64,000 bases of DNA, taken from IMG/VR virus record IMGVR_UViG_3300046028_006182, positions 1 through 64,000 of that record; one strand, given 5' to 3'. The notes below the pieces were generated by a model that saw only the letters and a list, made by a program, of their open reading frames with translations, did not search any database and was not told where the DNA came from. Shown here piece by piece: positions 6,841 through 15,902 of this stretch. The stretch comes from a virus. The first letter of the stretch is position 1. Every line of letters starts with the position of its first letter. The position numbers and the translations under genes were made by a program.

Positions 6841-7569
6841 ATGAAAATAGACTGGAAATGGTATGGAATGGGGACATTAGCCCTATCAACTCTAATATTA
6901 GCTTTGATACTCTCAAGAACGGGTTGCGGAGATAGTGTAAATCCTGCTGCCGATGTATTACTTGAGAAAGGTAGGGTAACCGATACCTTATATTTGAATA
7001 GGCCTTACATCCCCCTACACAAGGCAGGAATTGCGGTAACACCCTTGAATATCATTATCTCCGAAGCAGTTGAGGATAGCCGATACCATATCCTAAAGGG
7101 TTACAGTGATTCCCTAATATGGGTTATTGACTCCCTAACGAATGAGCTCTCCTGGGTAAGTGAGTCATTTATAACCACTCAACCCAGCTCATCCAAGTTG
7201 CTAGCTGGCTACTTTAGCAAAGATACCTTAAAACTTGACTTACTGACTACTAGCGGCAGAGTTAACTCACTATTCTACCCAGTAAATTATCAGAAGTATA
7301 GTTACCAGTATATAGATGACTCTTTACGAGTGGTACCATTGCCAAAACCAGATAAGTTTAAAGCCCCCCTCGACAAAAGCCAACTATTTAAGATAATCCT
7401 TTATGGGCAATACTATATACCAGACTATGAGCCTGGCTTAGGCATTGACTACCGGTTTTCTATTAAGAGATTTGAGGCAAGTGCTCTAATGGGTACTAAC
7501 TTCTCAGTTACAACCGGCTATCCCCATCCGTTTCTTATTGGCAGAGTAGGGGTTAGACTGACGAAGTAA
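6841..7569 (+). CDS. Membrane-anchored envelope protein, possible spanin
   Basis: A single N-terminal hydrophobic helix (about residues 8-25) is followed by Arg-Thr-Gly-Cys, which resembles a lipobox but lacks the usual Leu at -3. The rest (about 215 residues) appears extracytoplasmic. It is Ser/Leu/Tyr-rich, and its last 45 residues read as amphipathic beta strands ending in Thr-Lys, as in outer-membrane proteins. It lies between endolysin and terminase, so a role in disrupting the outer membrane at lysis is possible. No family match was recognised. Confidence 0.7.
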   Translation: MKIDWKWYGMGTLALSTLILALILSRTGCGDSVNPAADVLLEKGRVTDTLYLNRPYIPLHKAGIAVTPLNIIISEAVEDSRYHILKGYSDSLIWVIDSLTNELSWVSESFITTQPSSSKLLAGYFSKDTLKLDLLTTSGRVNSLFYPVNYQKYSYQYIDDSLRVVPLPKPDKFKAPLDKSQLFKIILYGQYYIPDYEPGLGIDYRFSIKRFEASALMGTNFSVTTGYPHPFLIGRVGVRLTK

Positions 7570-7577
7570 TTACCTAG

Positions 7578-9077
7578 ATGAGTAAGAGTCATGTGCCAGT
7601 ATTGGAAGGCCTAACGTCAGAGCAGTTTGCTAAGCTGACAAAGGTGAGTAAAGACCCGTTCTTCTTCTCTACCTTTGTAAATATCATCCACCCCATGAGG
7701 GGCAAAGTGCAATTCAAACTATACCCATTTCAAATCTCCGTATTGTGGTGGTTTTTAAAGGAGAGGTTTAATATTGTACTAAAGTTCCGGCAAGCGGGTA
7801 TCACTGAGCTAATAGCGATGTATTGCTTATGGTTAGCAATGTACCATCCCAATAAGAACGTACAGATTATCTCGATAAAAGACCGGGTAGCTAAGAAGGT
7901 ATTGAGGCGTATTAAGTACATGTATAAGCACTTACCCCTATATTTACAAGTCCCCATCGTAAATGGCAGAAAAACTGAATACGGTACAGCTACGGAGATT
8001 GAGTTTGCAAATGGCTCAACAATTACATCTATTCCTACTACGGAAGACGCTGGTAGGTCGGAAGCTGCATCCCTACTGGTTATTGATGAGGGGGCTATTA
8101 TACGTTGGGCTGGTAAAATATGGGCGGCAGCATTCCCAACCCTATCAACGGGTGGTTCAAGTATAGTTAACTCAACCCCATACGGAACAGGCAACTGGTT
8201 CCATAAAACATGGGTTGATGCCTGTTCCGGGGGTAATAATTTTAACCCCATCAGGCTTAGGTGGGATATGCACCCCGAAAGAGATTTAGCTTGGTATACT
8301 GAAATGAGAAACCAGATGGGCGAAAGAAGAACCGCACAAGAGATTGACGGCGACTTTCTAACCTCTGGTTTTAGTGTATTTAATCTAATGGATATACGGG
8401 GCATAGAGGAAGATATTGAGGACTCAATGGTGGAGCTACAGTATGAGGGTAGACTTAGAATATACAATCGACCTATTAAAGGTGCGAAGTATTACATGGG
8501 AGCTGATATAGCTACCGGCCGAGCAAAAGATTACTCGGCTTTTTCTGTAATGAGCCGAGATGGATTAGAAATGGCGTCATTCAAGGGTAAGATTGATACC
8601 TTCGAGTTTGCAGAGCTCATGATGAGGGTAGGTAAAGAGTATAACTTTGCTGAATTAGCCCCAGAGTCAAACGACATAGGCTTAGCCGTTACAAGGAAGA
8701 TACAGGAGGAGCGATACCCCAATCTTTATATGACTAAGAGGCTCCTAAAAAAGAAAGGTAAACATAAACCAGAGGAAAGTGATATACCCGGTTGGTATAC
8801 TACCAGAGCCAATAGGCCTATCATAATAGATAAGCTTGAGGAAGATATAAGGTTGGAGAATGTTACAATACTTGACCCAGAGTTTACCCGAGAAGCCTAC
8901 ACATTCATATATGACAGCCAGAATAGGCCGGTAGCATCAGGCAAAAACAAGAGTGATGACGAGGATGATATGGACGATGATAGCCCTGCTTACTCAGATG
9001 ATGCCATAATGGCTAAAGCAATCACCAATTTTATAAGGCAAGGAAAAGTTAAAGGTATAATAGTAAACCCAGTATAG
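7578..9077 (+). CDS. terL: Terminase large subunit
   Basis: This 499-residue motor protein packages DNA into the prohead. The ATPase part shows a deviant Walker A, Lys-Phe-Arg-Gln-Ala-Gly-Ile-Thr-Glu (residues 69-77), where Ile replaces the usual Lys before Thr, and Walker B Leu-Leu-Val-Ile-Asp-Glu near 166-171. The C-terminal RNase H-like nuclease shows Gly-Ala-Asp-Ile-Ala-Thr-Gly near 309, an acidic Glu-Ser-Asn-Asp segment near 369, and a final Asp-Asp-Ala near 480. An acidic insert precedes the last motif. No small subunit was recognised nearby. It is followed two bases later by the portal gene. Confidence 0.93.
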   Translation: MSKSHVPVLEGLTSEQFAKLTKVSKDPFFFSTFVNIIHPMRGKVQFKLYPFQISVLWWFLKERFNIVLKFRQAGITELIAMYCLWLAMYHPNKNVQIISIKDRVAKKVLRRIKYMYKHLPLYLQVPIVNGRKTEYGTATEIEFANGSTITSIPTTEDAGRSEAASLLVIDEGAIIRWAGKIWAAAFPTLSTGGSSIVNSTPYGTGNWFHKTWVDACSGGNNFNPIRLRWDMHPERDLAWYTEMRNQMGERRTAQEIDGDFLTSGFSVFNLMDIRGIEEDIEDSMVELQYEGRLRIYNRPIKGAKYYMGADIATGRAKDYSAFSVMSRDGLEMASFKGKIDTFEFAELMMRVGKEYNFAELAPESNDIGLAVTRKIQEERYPNLYMTKRLLKKKGKHKPEESDIPGWYTTRANRPIIIDKLEEDIRLENVTILDPEFTREAYTFIYDSQNRPVASGKNKSDDEDDMDDDSPAYSDDAIMAKAITNFIRQGKVKGIIVNPV

Positions 9078-9079
9078 TT

Positions 9080-10549
9080 ATGGCATGGTGGAATAACATA
9101 AGAAACCCTTTCGGGAAAGCTGCCGACGGGAATGACGGGAGCCTAGCCCCAGCTACAATAGATGATAAGCGTAAGATAATCTCTAACCTACCAAATGGCA
9201 GAGTATCTGTACCAAATGTAGATTACTCCCAGCATATCGGGGCTTTAAAAGATAATATGCGGTTTATACAGCCGGGCTTTATTCGAGAACTTATACCCCT
9301 TATAAGGGGGCTATCTAGGGGTAATAATGATGTAAGCCAAGCTATACACAATATCGTTAACCTCTGCAACACAGAGCACTCAATTAGTTTTGATGCCAGC
9401 GTATCACCCGAGGAAGCTGACCGGATGATAGAGCACTTGGAGAGGGTTAGGGAAAATTGGGTAGCCGGAGCCGATGGTATTGAGGCTATAACTAACAAGA
9501 TGATTAGCCAAATGATGATTGGTGGAGCTCTTTCAAATGAGTGGGTACCTAAAGAAGACCTTAGCGGAATACATCGGATTGTGTTTGTAAACCCGGAAGA
9601 GATTGAATGGGCTTTAGATAATCGGAGTGAGTGGCACCCGTATCAAATAATAAAGGGTTTGCTATTTAATGAGGGTAGGCCGGTGGAGCAAAGGGTAAAG
9701 CTAAACCCCAATACTTACAAATACTTCGCTATTAACGGGGATGAGGATATTCCCTATGGCTACCCCCCTTACTTATCTGTACTAGACCTACTTGCCCGTA
9801 AGAAGCACATGAATATGAACATTGACTCCGTGATGGAGCTAATGGGTTTACTTGGCTTTTTAGAGGTAACTGTAGAGAAACCTGACCAGAAGAATGGGGA
9901 GGCGGATGAAGCGTATAAGTCCCGTATAGAAAACCAACTCCTTGAAGTAAAATCCGCAGTACAGCAAACATTTAAAGAGGGGGTAGTTACTGGGCATGAG
10001 GGGGACCACAAGTTTGAGTTTCACTCATCCGCTCGTCAAGCATCTGGTATAGAGGCGATAGTACAAAATACCGACTATAATATCGGTAGTGCTTTAAAAC
10101 AGGACTTATCATTACTAGGCCGCTCATACGGTAGTACCGAGACGATGATAACTGTTCTATTCAGTAAGGTATTAGCTGAGCTATCTAACCTCCAGAGGAC
10201 TATTGCAAAGAATTACCAATTTGGGTATGACCTAGAACTAAGGCTAGCAGGCTTTACTAAATTCAAGAAGGTACGGGTTCAGTTCAAAAGGTCTACCCCA
10301 TCTGACGAATTAAAGCACCACCAAGCCGAGGAGATAAAAATAAGAAATCTAAGGGCTTTATATGTACAAGGTATTCTTTCCCAGGATGGCATTGCCCACC
10401 GCATGGGCGTAGATAAGCCAGACCGGAAAGAGCCAAGGGAAATAGAAGACCCCGCTATAGGAGCCGAGAAGAAACAAAAGCGCGAGAAAGACAAGGACAA
10501 GTCTGACCGCAAGGGCACAGAGAAAAAGCAAGAACGCCCTAAAAGCTAA
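9080..10549 (+). CDS. Portal protein
   Basis: The 489 residues fit the portal of tailed phages, the dodecameric ring at the capsid vertex through which DNA passes. The call rests on position (directly after the terminase and before the prohead protease), size, and typical portal features: a crown/wing alpha-helical N-terminal half, an Asp-Ile-Pro-Tyr-Gly-Tyr-Pro segment near 219-225, and long helices in the second half. The last 45 residues are a strongly charged Lys/Glu/Asp tail with no visible structure. Confidence 0.88.
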   Translation: MAWWNNIRNPFGKAADGNDGSLAPATIDDKRKIISNLPNGRVSVPNVDYSQHIGALKDNMRFIQPGFIRELIPLIRGLSRGNNDVSQAIHNIVNLCNTEHSISFDASVSPEEADRMIEHLERVRENWVAGADGIEAITNKMISQMMIGGALSNEWVPKEDLSGIHRIVFVNPEEIEWALDNRSEWHPYQIIKGLLFNEGRPVEQRVKLNPNTYKYFAINGDEDIPYGYPPYLSVLDLLARKKHMNMNIDSVMELMGLLGFLEVTVEKPDQKNGEADEAYKSRIENQLLEVKSAVQQTFKEGVVTGHEGDHKFEFHSSARQASGIEAIVQNTDYNIGSALKQDLSLLGRSYGSTETMITVLFSKVLAELSNLQRTIAKNYQFGYDLELRLAGFTKFKKVRVQFKRSTPSDELKHHQAEEIKIRNLRALYVQGILSQDGIAHRMGVDKPDRKEPREIEDPAIGAEKKQKREKDKDKSDRKGTEKKQERPKS

Positions 10550-10584
10550 CCTCTATTAACAATACCAAACCAATATTCAATAAC

Positions 10585-12087
10585 ATGAGCAAGAGAAACA
10601 TAGACCGCATTACCTTGACCCTAGAGAGGGCAAATATGCTAGGTAACTTACCTGAAGTCATAAGCCTAGAGCAATTTGCTAGGTATGTAGAAAATAAGAA
10701 GGTAGAAGGCTCTAACCTGGGCTTATTTGAGGTAGGTAGCCCTAACTTTGCAACTTATTACCCGGATGTTACTCCCGAAGACCTTACCCCGAAGGATGAC
10801 GACTATGTATACCCTCTATTCCGAGCCCTCTCGGAAGTAGTGGTTAGAAGGTCCTCTAGCCCGATTGATTTCTCTAAAAAAGGGGTTCTAAGAAAATCTT
10901 TATCTTTACTGGATGGGCAAACAGTTTACCCAAACCATGAGGTATTTGTGGGAAATGAGCTGGGGGTAGTATTAAGTAGCGAGTGGCAAAACAGCTATGA
11001 AACTGAGCATGGTACAGTACCAGCAGGGATAATAGTTAAATTAAAGATTGACGGCAAGGCCAGTCCAAAGATAGTACGTAGCATTCAATCCAACCCCCCC
11101 AGCATTCACTCAGTATCGGTGGGGGTAGTATTTGCCTGGGAGCAATCCCATAAAGAGATGAGTACTAATGAGTTCTACACGCATCTTGGTAGCTTTGATA
11201 GTAAAGGTGAACTAATTAGGCGGGTAGTAACAGAGGTCCTTAAGTATGAGGAGATATCTCTTGTTCCACACGGTGCTGACCCCTATGCGCAAAAGGTAGA
11301 TGCCGCAAAAAAGATAGTAAACCCCGAGTATGCTAAGAAGTCGGCTAGCCTATCTGACGAGAAAGGTAAGCCGGTTAATTTTATATATAGCTATAGCTCA
11401 GCCGGGGATTTATACCAGGATTACCTAAAGCTATCAGATAAAGACGATACCATTATTTCAAACAATGAAGATATACTCAAGTCAAATTCCAAACGTATGA
11501 AATTAACACTTACCGAAAAGCTGCAGGCTTTAGTTCAGAACAAAACTATCACCCTGCCCGAGGGTGTTGCAGAGCTTAACGATGATAGCCTAGTAGAGGT
11601 AGCCAACCTTGCCTTAGAAGCTCTAGGGAGCCAACTTACCGGCATGGGCACTTCTTTAGCAGAAGCTACTACCCTATCTGAGAACAGGGCAGCTGAGATT
11701 ACGGAATTAAGGAAAAAGGTTGAGGCTGCAGGTACTGCTGAGCTAACCGATTTACAAAAAGCCAGCATCGCTACTGCCGAGGCCGTATTAGCTTCTACTC
11801 GAGAAGAGGCTGTAAAGAACTACCGACTCGCAAAGGGAGAGGCCGCAATGGACTCACTGATTGAACAAATCAATACTGGCTCTTACCAATTCGTAAAAGA
11901 GATGGCTGCTGCTTTTAAAGCCGACGCTGAAGCTCTTTTCCCGACCAAGTGCCTTGATTGTAACTCCACCAATGTTTCTAAGCTATCATCCCGTAAGGAT
12001 GACTCACCAATCATCCCGGTAAAGTTATCTCACGATGAGGTAATGGCGGCTTTGGAGGCTAGGAAGATAGCTAACAGTAATCTATAA
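10585..12087 (+). CDS. Prohead protease fused to scaffold
   Basis: Residues 1-250 look like a prohead maturation serine protease: His118 in Pro-Asn-His-Glu-Val, Ser176/Ser178 in Ser-Ile-His-Ser-Val-Ser-Val-Gly, and Glu-Ile-Ser-Leu-Val-Pro-His-Gly-Ala-Asp-Pro (223-233), which is the family's usual closing motif. Residues 305-500 are helical and charged, as scaffolds are, with coiled-coil character about 360-430. An in-frame ATG at 11497 (residue 305, starting MKLTLTEKLQ) could give a separate scaffold, as in lambda C/Nu3. A Cys-x-x-Cys pair lies near residue 455. Confidence 0.85.
   Translation: MSKRNIDRITLTLERANMLGNLPEVISLEQFARYVENKKVEGSNLGLFEVGSPNFATYYPDVTPEDLTPKDDDYVYPLFRALSEVVVRRSSSPIDFSKKGVLRKSLSLLDGQTVYPNHEVFVGNELGVVLSSEWQNSYETEHGTVPAGIIVKLKIDGKASPKIVRSIQSNPPSIHSVSVGVVFAWEQSHKEMSTNEFYTHLGSFDSKGELIRRVVTEVLKYEEISLVPHGADPYAQKVDAAKKIVNPEYAKKSASLSDEKGKPVNFIYSYSSAGDLYQDYLKLSDKDDTIISNNEDILKSNSKRMKLTLTEKLQALVQNKTITLPEGVAELNDDSLVEVANLALEALGSQLTGMGTSLAEATTLSENRAAEITELRKKVEAAGTAELTDLQKASIATAEAVLASTREEAVKNYRLAKGEAAMDSLIEQINTGSYQFVKEMAAAFKADAEALFPTKCLDCNSTNVSKLSSRKDDSPIIPVKLSHDEVMAALEARKIANSNL
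11497..12087 (+). CDS. Possible nested scaffold product, internal start
   Basis: The ATG at 11497, in frame with the protease gene, begins a segment that reads like a natural N-terminus (Met-Lys-Leu-Thr-Leu-Thr-Glu-Lys-Leu) after a Lys/Asn/Ser linker. Starting here would yield a 196-residue helical protein of typical scaffold size. Upstream bases are A-rich as at other starts in this genome. This is inference by analogy with nested scaffold genes. Confidence 0.4.
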   Translation: MKLTLTEKLQALVQNKTITLPEGVAELNDDSLVEVANLALEALGSQLTGMGTSLAEATTLSENRAAEITELRKKVEAAGTAELTDLQKASIATAEAVLASTREEAVKNYRLAKGEAAMDSLIEQINTGSYQFVKEMAAAFKADAEALFPTKCLDCNSTNVSKLSSRKDDSPIIPVKLSHDEVMAALEARKIANSNL

Positions 12088-12131
12088 TAACCTATAGCTT
12101 TACTTCTGTATAGACTAGGCCATTAAATATC

Positions 12132-12151
12132 TATAACTTTAATCCCCATCA
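12132..12151 (+). promoter_or_regulatory. Leader motif TATAACT...CCCCATCA, copy 1
   Basis: The 20-base stretch has TATAACT, then TTAAT, then CCCCATCA, and ends 12 bases before the ATG of the decoration protein gene. Near-identical copies precede the genes at 17218 and 47006. It could be a phage-specific (late) promoter element or a translation enhancer. The function is inferred from recurrence only. Confidence 0.45.
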
Positions 12152-12163
12152 AAAAATAACGAC

Positions 12164-12595
12164 ATGCCGAATACAACCGGAACCAAGACAGTGACCCTTT
12201 TCCACAAGGGCCCTCTCCACCAGCCAATTCACCATGAGTTCCAAGTAACAACTGGTGTTAGCGTAAAAGCTGGCCAACCCCTTAAGCTAACCACCGCGGG
12301 TACTGTAACACCCCTGGGCGCTAGTGATGGTAACCACTTACTGATTGGCTATGCTACCAGTGATGCAGCCGCTAGTGAGTATGTAACCGTTGTTACTCGC
12401 TTCCGCTTAATCCTCAATGCTGAGATTAATGCCGACTCTACTGATGCCGGCCCATCCTCATATAAGGGTTTAAGCGTAACCCAAGTTGACCCTACTTTTA
12501 TGAAGTACGGCAATGAGGCTACTGCTGCTAACGTAAATGCCTGGATATTAGCCCCTGGCGATGAGTTTGATGAAACCTTAGTTGGAGTATTGTAA
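12164..12595 (+). CDS. Capsid decoration protein
   Basis: This 143-residue beta-rich protein sits directly before the major capsid gene, the usual place of capsid stabilising proteins of the lambda gpD type. The Ala-Gly-Gln-Pro-Leu-Lys-Leu turn and the Leu-Ile-Gly-Tyr-Ala-Thr-Ser-Asp-Ala-Ala motif are typical of decoration proteins in myoviruses and siphoviruses. It has no signal or membrane segment. The call rests on size, composition and synteny. Confidence 0.75.
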   Translation: MPNTTGTKTVTLFHKGPLHQPIHHEFQVTTGVSVKAGQPLKLTTAGTVTPLGASDGNHLLIGYATSDAAASEYVTVVTRFRLILNAEINADSTDAGPSSYKGLSVTQVDPTFMKYGNEATAANVNAWILAPGDEFDETLVGVL

Positions 12596-12659
12596 TATAC
12601 TTCACCAGGGGTTAAGTTATTGTATATTTAAACCTAAATCCAGAGTAAACTTCTATACC

Positions 12660-13757
12660 ATGCAAAGACAACAAAATAAAGAATTGCTCGGCTCTATCCG
12701 AGAAATGAAAAACGGCTTAGCAAAGCTAAGGGGGGATAAAAATAACCCCAAGGATATTTCAATGAGCGAATATATCCAAACCCGCTTTTCGATGACCCAA
12801 GAGGTATTCTATCATGAAATCGGCATCAACCCATCAGTTGATACCATTAGCCTCCTAGAGAATACTGGCGGCTTTGAGGAATACCGCTTCCTTATACCAG
12901 AGGTACTACGTGATGCAGTAAGCCTTGGCTTACGTAAATCCCCTATCTACCCAAAGGTAATAGCATCGGAGCAAACCATCCCTCAACATGAGATTACACT
13001 ACCCCATATCAACATGAGCGATGCCGCTCCATATAGTGTTGGTGAGGGTGAGACTATCCCATTGGGCTCTGTATCTTTCGGCCAAAAGACCTTGAAGATT
13101 GGGAAGATTGGACGAGGCCTTACTATGACCTATGAGGTTAAGCAGTTTGTTGCCCTAAACATCTTGGCTATCTTCTTGCAAGACTTCGGAGTAAAACTCG
13201 GCCATGCGATTGATACTTTGATGATTGACGTTTTAATTAACGGCGAGCAAGCAAACGGTAGTGAGTCAGCCCCAGTAGTGGGAGTTGCTGCTGCAAATAC
13301 TCTAACCTACAAAGACCTTTTGAAAGTATGGATCCGCATGGGCCGCTTAGGGAAAAGGCCTTCAACTATCATAGCAGGGGAAGATGCTGCTATTGAGACT
13401 TGGGATTTGGACGAGTTTAAACTTCGTAAATCCGGTAACACTGATGCTACATTGCGCATGGAGCAGCCAGTACCAAATAACATCAACTACTTCATCCATG
13501 GGGCAGTGCCTGATGACCAGAGCATCATCATTGACCCATCGGGAACTGTGATAAAGTACAATGCACAGCCTCTGCTTATTGAGATGGACAAAAAGATCTC
13601 CAACCAAACTCATGAGGCTTACGCTTCGTTAACAACAGGGTTCGGCATTGTATACCGCGACTCTCGGGTTATCGTTGATAGCTCATTGGCCTTCTCATCT
13701 AACGGCTTCCCGACCTACATGGACGTAGATGCTCTGGAGGTTGTAAACATCCTGTAA
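12660..13757 (+). CDS. Major capsid protein (HK97 fold)
   Basis: From the ATG at 12660 the protein has 365 residues. The frame is open to 12582, but those 26 codons overlap the decoration gene and do not look like a capsid N-terminus. An N-terminal helical, charged segment (delta-like, about residues 1-40) precedes the HK97-type core: the E-loop/P-domain section with Gly-Glu-Gly-Glu-Thr-Ile-Pro-Leu, then Gly-Arg-Gly-Leu-Thr-Met-Thr-Tyr-Glu, and the A-domain section ending in Asp-Ser-Arg-Val-Ile-Val. It forms the icosahedral shell and is probably the most abundant product. A terminator-like hairpin follows at 13782. Confidence 0.9.
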   Translation: MQRQQNKELLGSIREMKNGLAKLRGDKNNPKDISMSEYIQTRFSMTQEVFYHEIGINPSVDTISLLENTGGFEEYRFLIPEVLRDAVSLGLRKSPIYPKVIASEQTIPQHEITLPHINMSDAAPYSVGEGETIPLGSVSFGQKTLKIGKIGRGLTMTYEVKQFVALNILAIFLQDFGVKLGHAIDTLMIDVLINGEQANGSESAPVVGVAAANTLTYKDLLKVWIRMGRLGKRPSTIIAGEDAAIETWDLDEFKLRKSGNTDATLRMEQPVPNNINYFIHGAVPDDQSIIIDPSGTVIKYNAQPLLIEMDKKISNQTHEAYASLTTGFGIVYRDSRVIVDSSLAFSSNGFPTYMDVDALEVVNIL

Positions 13758-13781
13758 TACCTTAGACACTAACGCTGCTTA

Positions 13782-13816
13782 AAGAGCCTCTATTCCCCCT
13801 TAGGATAGGGGCTCTT
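13782..13816 (+). terminator. Hairpin after the major capsid gene
   Basis: AAGAGCC (13782-13788) pairs with GGCTCTT (13810-13816), and the stem continues inward through about six further pairs with one bulge. Only a weak T-rich tract follows. It probably reduces transcription after the capsid gene or stabilises its mRNA. Confidence 0.6.
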
Positions 13817-13887
13817 CTAGCTTTATAGCACTTAAAGCTGATAGTTACACCTTCCTACTTAGTTCATTTACTAGACAATCTACTGCT

Positions 13888-14538
13888 ATGCCCTACTACA
13901 AACTGGTTAACCCCGCTAATACATTCTATGACTCTATCTCTGGTATATACCTCAAGGGCCTTTACCCCGCCTACGTAGCCTCATCTCGGGTTTCAGAAAA
14001 AATCCGTATAGCCCTGGAGTCTGGGCTATTAGTAGCTATACTGGAGGCAGAGTATAACTCATTAACTGACTCCTTACACGACGCTGTTAACCAGTCTAAT
14101 GTATCGTTAGGGGTAATGCCCCCAAACCAGTTTTACTCTGCCGAGTCACAGGTAACAAACTTCCCATCCAATGCCCAGTCAGGCTCTGCTTACTTGGTAA
14201 GTGGTACGCCAGACTCTGAGCTAGAGGGCGTGGAGAATTATTTGCTACTATACAATAACAGCCGAGCTCAATTCTTACTACCCTCAAGTGGCTCGGCTAT
14301 CTGGCTAAAGTCTACAGGAGTAATAATGACCTATAATGGGTCTACTTGGGAAGCAGTTACTGGTACTGAAGCCTCCCCCGATACTATCCTCTCCGGTACT
14401 GGCTACAGATACGTATATAAGCCCGGCAACACCACCAAGGATGAGGAGGGTAATCTACGCTTCTCTTGGGGAGAGGATGCTGAAGTAGTGGAGAAATACA
14501 TTACTGGTGCTTGGGTGGCTCTAAATGAGCCTATCTAA
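13888..14538 (+). CDS. Virion-associated protein, DUF2793-like region
   Basis: The 216 residues have two visible parts. Residues 10-58 form a small module ending Ala-Leu-x-x-Gly-x-Leu-Val...Glu-x-Glu-Tyr that is shared with the gene at 17584. Residues 90-165 resemble the DUF2793 pattern of phage tail and fibre proteins (Ser-Gly-Ser-Ala-Tyr-Leu-Val, then Trp, then Tyr-Asn-Gly-Ser-Thr-Trp-Glu). It is beta-rich and without a signal peptide. Position after the capsid gene suggests a head appendage or fibre. The function is not established. Confidence 0.65.
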   Translation: MPYYKLVNPANTFYDSISGIYLKGLYPAYVASSRVSEKIRIALESGLLVAILEAEYNSLTDSLHDAVNQSNVSLGVMPPNQFYSAESQVTNFPSNAQSGSAYLVSGTPDSELEGVENYLLLYNNSRAQFLLPSSGSAIWLKSTGVIMTYNGSTWEAVTGTEASPDTILSGTGYRYVYKPGNTTKDEEGNLRFSWGEDAEVVEKYITGAWVALNEPI

Positions 14539-14592
14539 TAGCTAGAAACAATCTATACTCTTTTAAGTTAACAGATAAACAAGTATACAAAA

Positions 14593-15789
14593 ATGAGAAA
14601 TTCTAAGGTATTCTTAACAATGCTGCTAATAGTAATTACTAGCATAGAAGCATTTAGCCAAAATGGCATATTTCAAGAGACTACCCAGGTGGGAACCCTT
14701 AAAACCTCCTCCAAGGCAGCGGGTACCGATACTACCCTAGTAGAGGCTTGGAAGAACACAAAGGGGGGCGGAATGGGCTTATCTCTAAAAACTACCGCAG
14801 ACTCCTGCGTATGGGAACTTAATGGTACTTACAACTCCTTTAAGAGCTCTAAACCTATGCTATTCCAGGACCACACCTATATCTCTAGTACTGACTTTAT
14901 ATCTACATCATCATTTAACGACACCTCCCAAGCAGAGGTACGGATTTCATCAGATTACTTTGGGATGGGCTTTCCAGCAGTCAGCTTTAATACGGGTAAT
15001 TTAGAGGGTGATACAACTGGGGTAGATGAGGTTATGGGAATAACAGTATTTGATGGTAGGGTTAATAGTTCATACCTGGGAATGAATATAGGGTATATAA
15101 ACAATGTAACTGGGTATATTAACAGGTTTTCCTTTGCTAATAATGCCTTTAATTGGGATATGAACCCCAAAGATGGAGTAGATAGTATGAGGATAACGGG
15201 AACTAAGCTAGGTATGTTATTTACATCGGACGGCTCAATCACAGTACCAACATCTACCGTTGATATAAGAGGAAGTCTAAGGGTTACGGATGGAACGCAG
15301 GGCGCAGGTAAGGTATTTACCGATGTTACAGGCAGCGGTACTGGCACATGGCAAGACCACACCGCATACGGTGAAATGGGTTTTGGAGATAGCCTTAGAA
15401 CATTAGCACTTACTCAAAACGTATGGAGTGTAGTAACCAACATCGCTAAAAATTTACTAAGCGAGGGTGCAATTAGCTTGCACAACGTAACCTATCAAGC
15501 AGACAGCTTAACAATAGATAGTAGCGGTACTTATCAATTATTCGGCAATCTTTCAGTTGCAGGTACAAATCCGTCAATAATGAAATTTGGTATATTTAAA
15601 AACGGGGTGTTAATGTGTACTTGTACCCAACTAATGGGGTTAGAAAATAATGAAGTTATAGGATTATCATATAATGACATAGCACCATTAGTTAGTGGTG
15701 ATGTGCTTCAATTGGTTTTAATGAATACCGCTAATAATGACGATGCGGATTTGATTAGTGGTAAAATAACGATTAGCAAGATAAGATAA
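14593..15789 (+). CDS. Exported fibre-like protein, jelly-roll-like C-terminus
   Basis: The N-terminus is a clear signal peptide: Met-Arg-Asn-Ser-Lys, a hydrophobic core, then Ala-Phe-Ser-Gln with cleavage likely near residue 23, in Bacteroidetes style. The remaining 375 residues are beta-rich. The last 130 resemble the C1q/TNF-like trimeric domains found at the tips of phage appendages (Gly-Thr-Tyr-Gln-Leu-Phe-Gly, then Phe-Gly-Ile-Phe-Lys-Asn-Gly). An export signal on a product encoded among virion genes is unusual. It may coat the host surface or assemble outside the cytoplasm. It pairs with the next gene, which also has a signal peptide. Confidence 0.75.
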   Translation: MRNSKVFLTMLLIVITSIEAFSQNGIFQETTQVGTLKTSSKAAGTDTTLVEAWKNTKGGGMGLSLKTTADSCVWELNGTYNSFKSSKPMLFQDHTYISSTDFISTSSFNDTSQAEVRISSDYFGMGFPAVSFNTGNLEGDTTGVDEVMGITVFDGRVNSSYLGMNIGYINNVTGYINRFSFANNAFNWDMNPKDGVDSMRITGTKLGMLFTSDGSITVPTSTVDIRGSLRVTDGTQGAGKVFTDVTGSGTGTWQDHTAYGEMGFGDSLRTLALTQNVWSVVTNIAKNLLSEGAISLHNVTYQADSLTIDSSGTYQLFGNLSVAGTNPSIMKFGIFKNGVLMCTCTQLMGLENNEVIGLSYNDIAPLVSGDVLQLVLMNTANNDDADLISGKITISKIR

Positions 15790-15902
15790 TGGGTAGACAG
15801 ATAACATCACAAAAGGGAACGCAATATACTTTAACAGCTCCACGGGGGTTCTAACCAAAAACTCTACATACACCCCCTAATAAAACCTAAAAACCCATTA
15901 CT

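Noticed and set aside
7730-8467. Long minus-strand frame opposite the terminase gene
   Set aside because: It lies fully inside terL, and its protein has no recognisable features. It is a shadow of codon bias.
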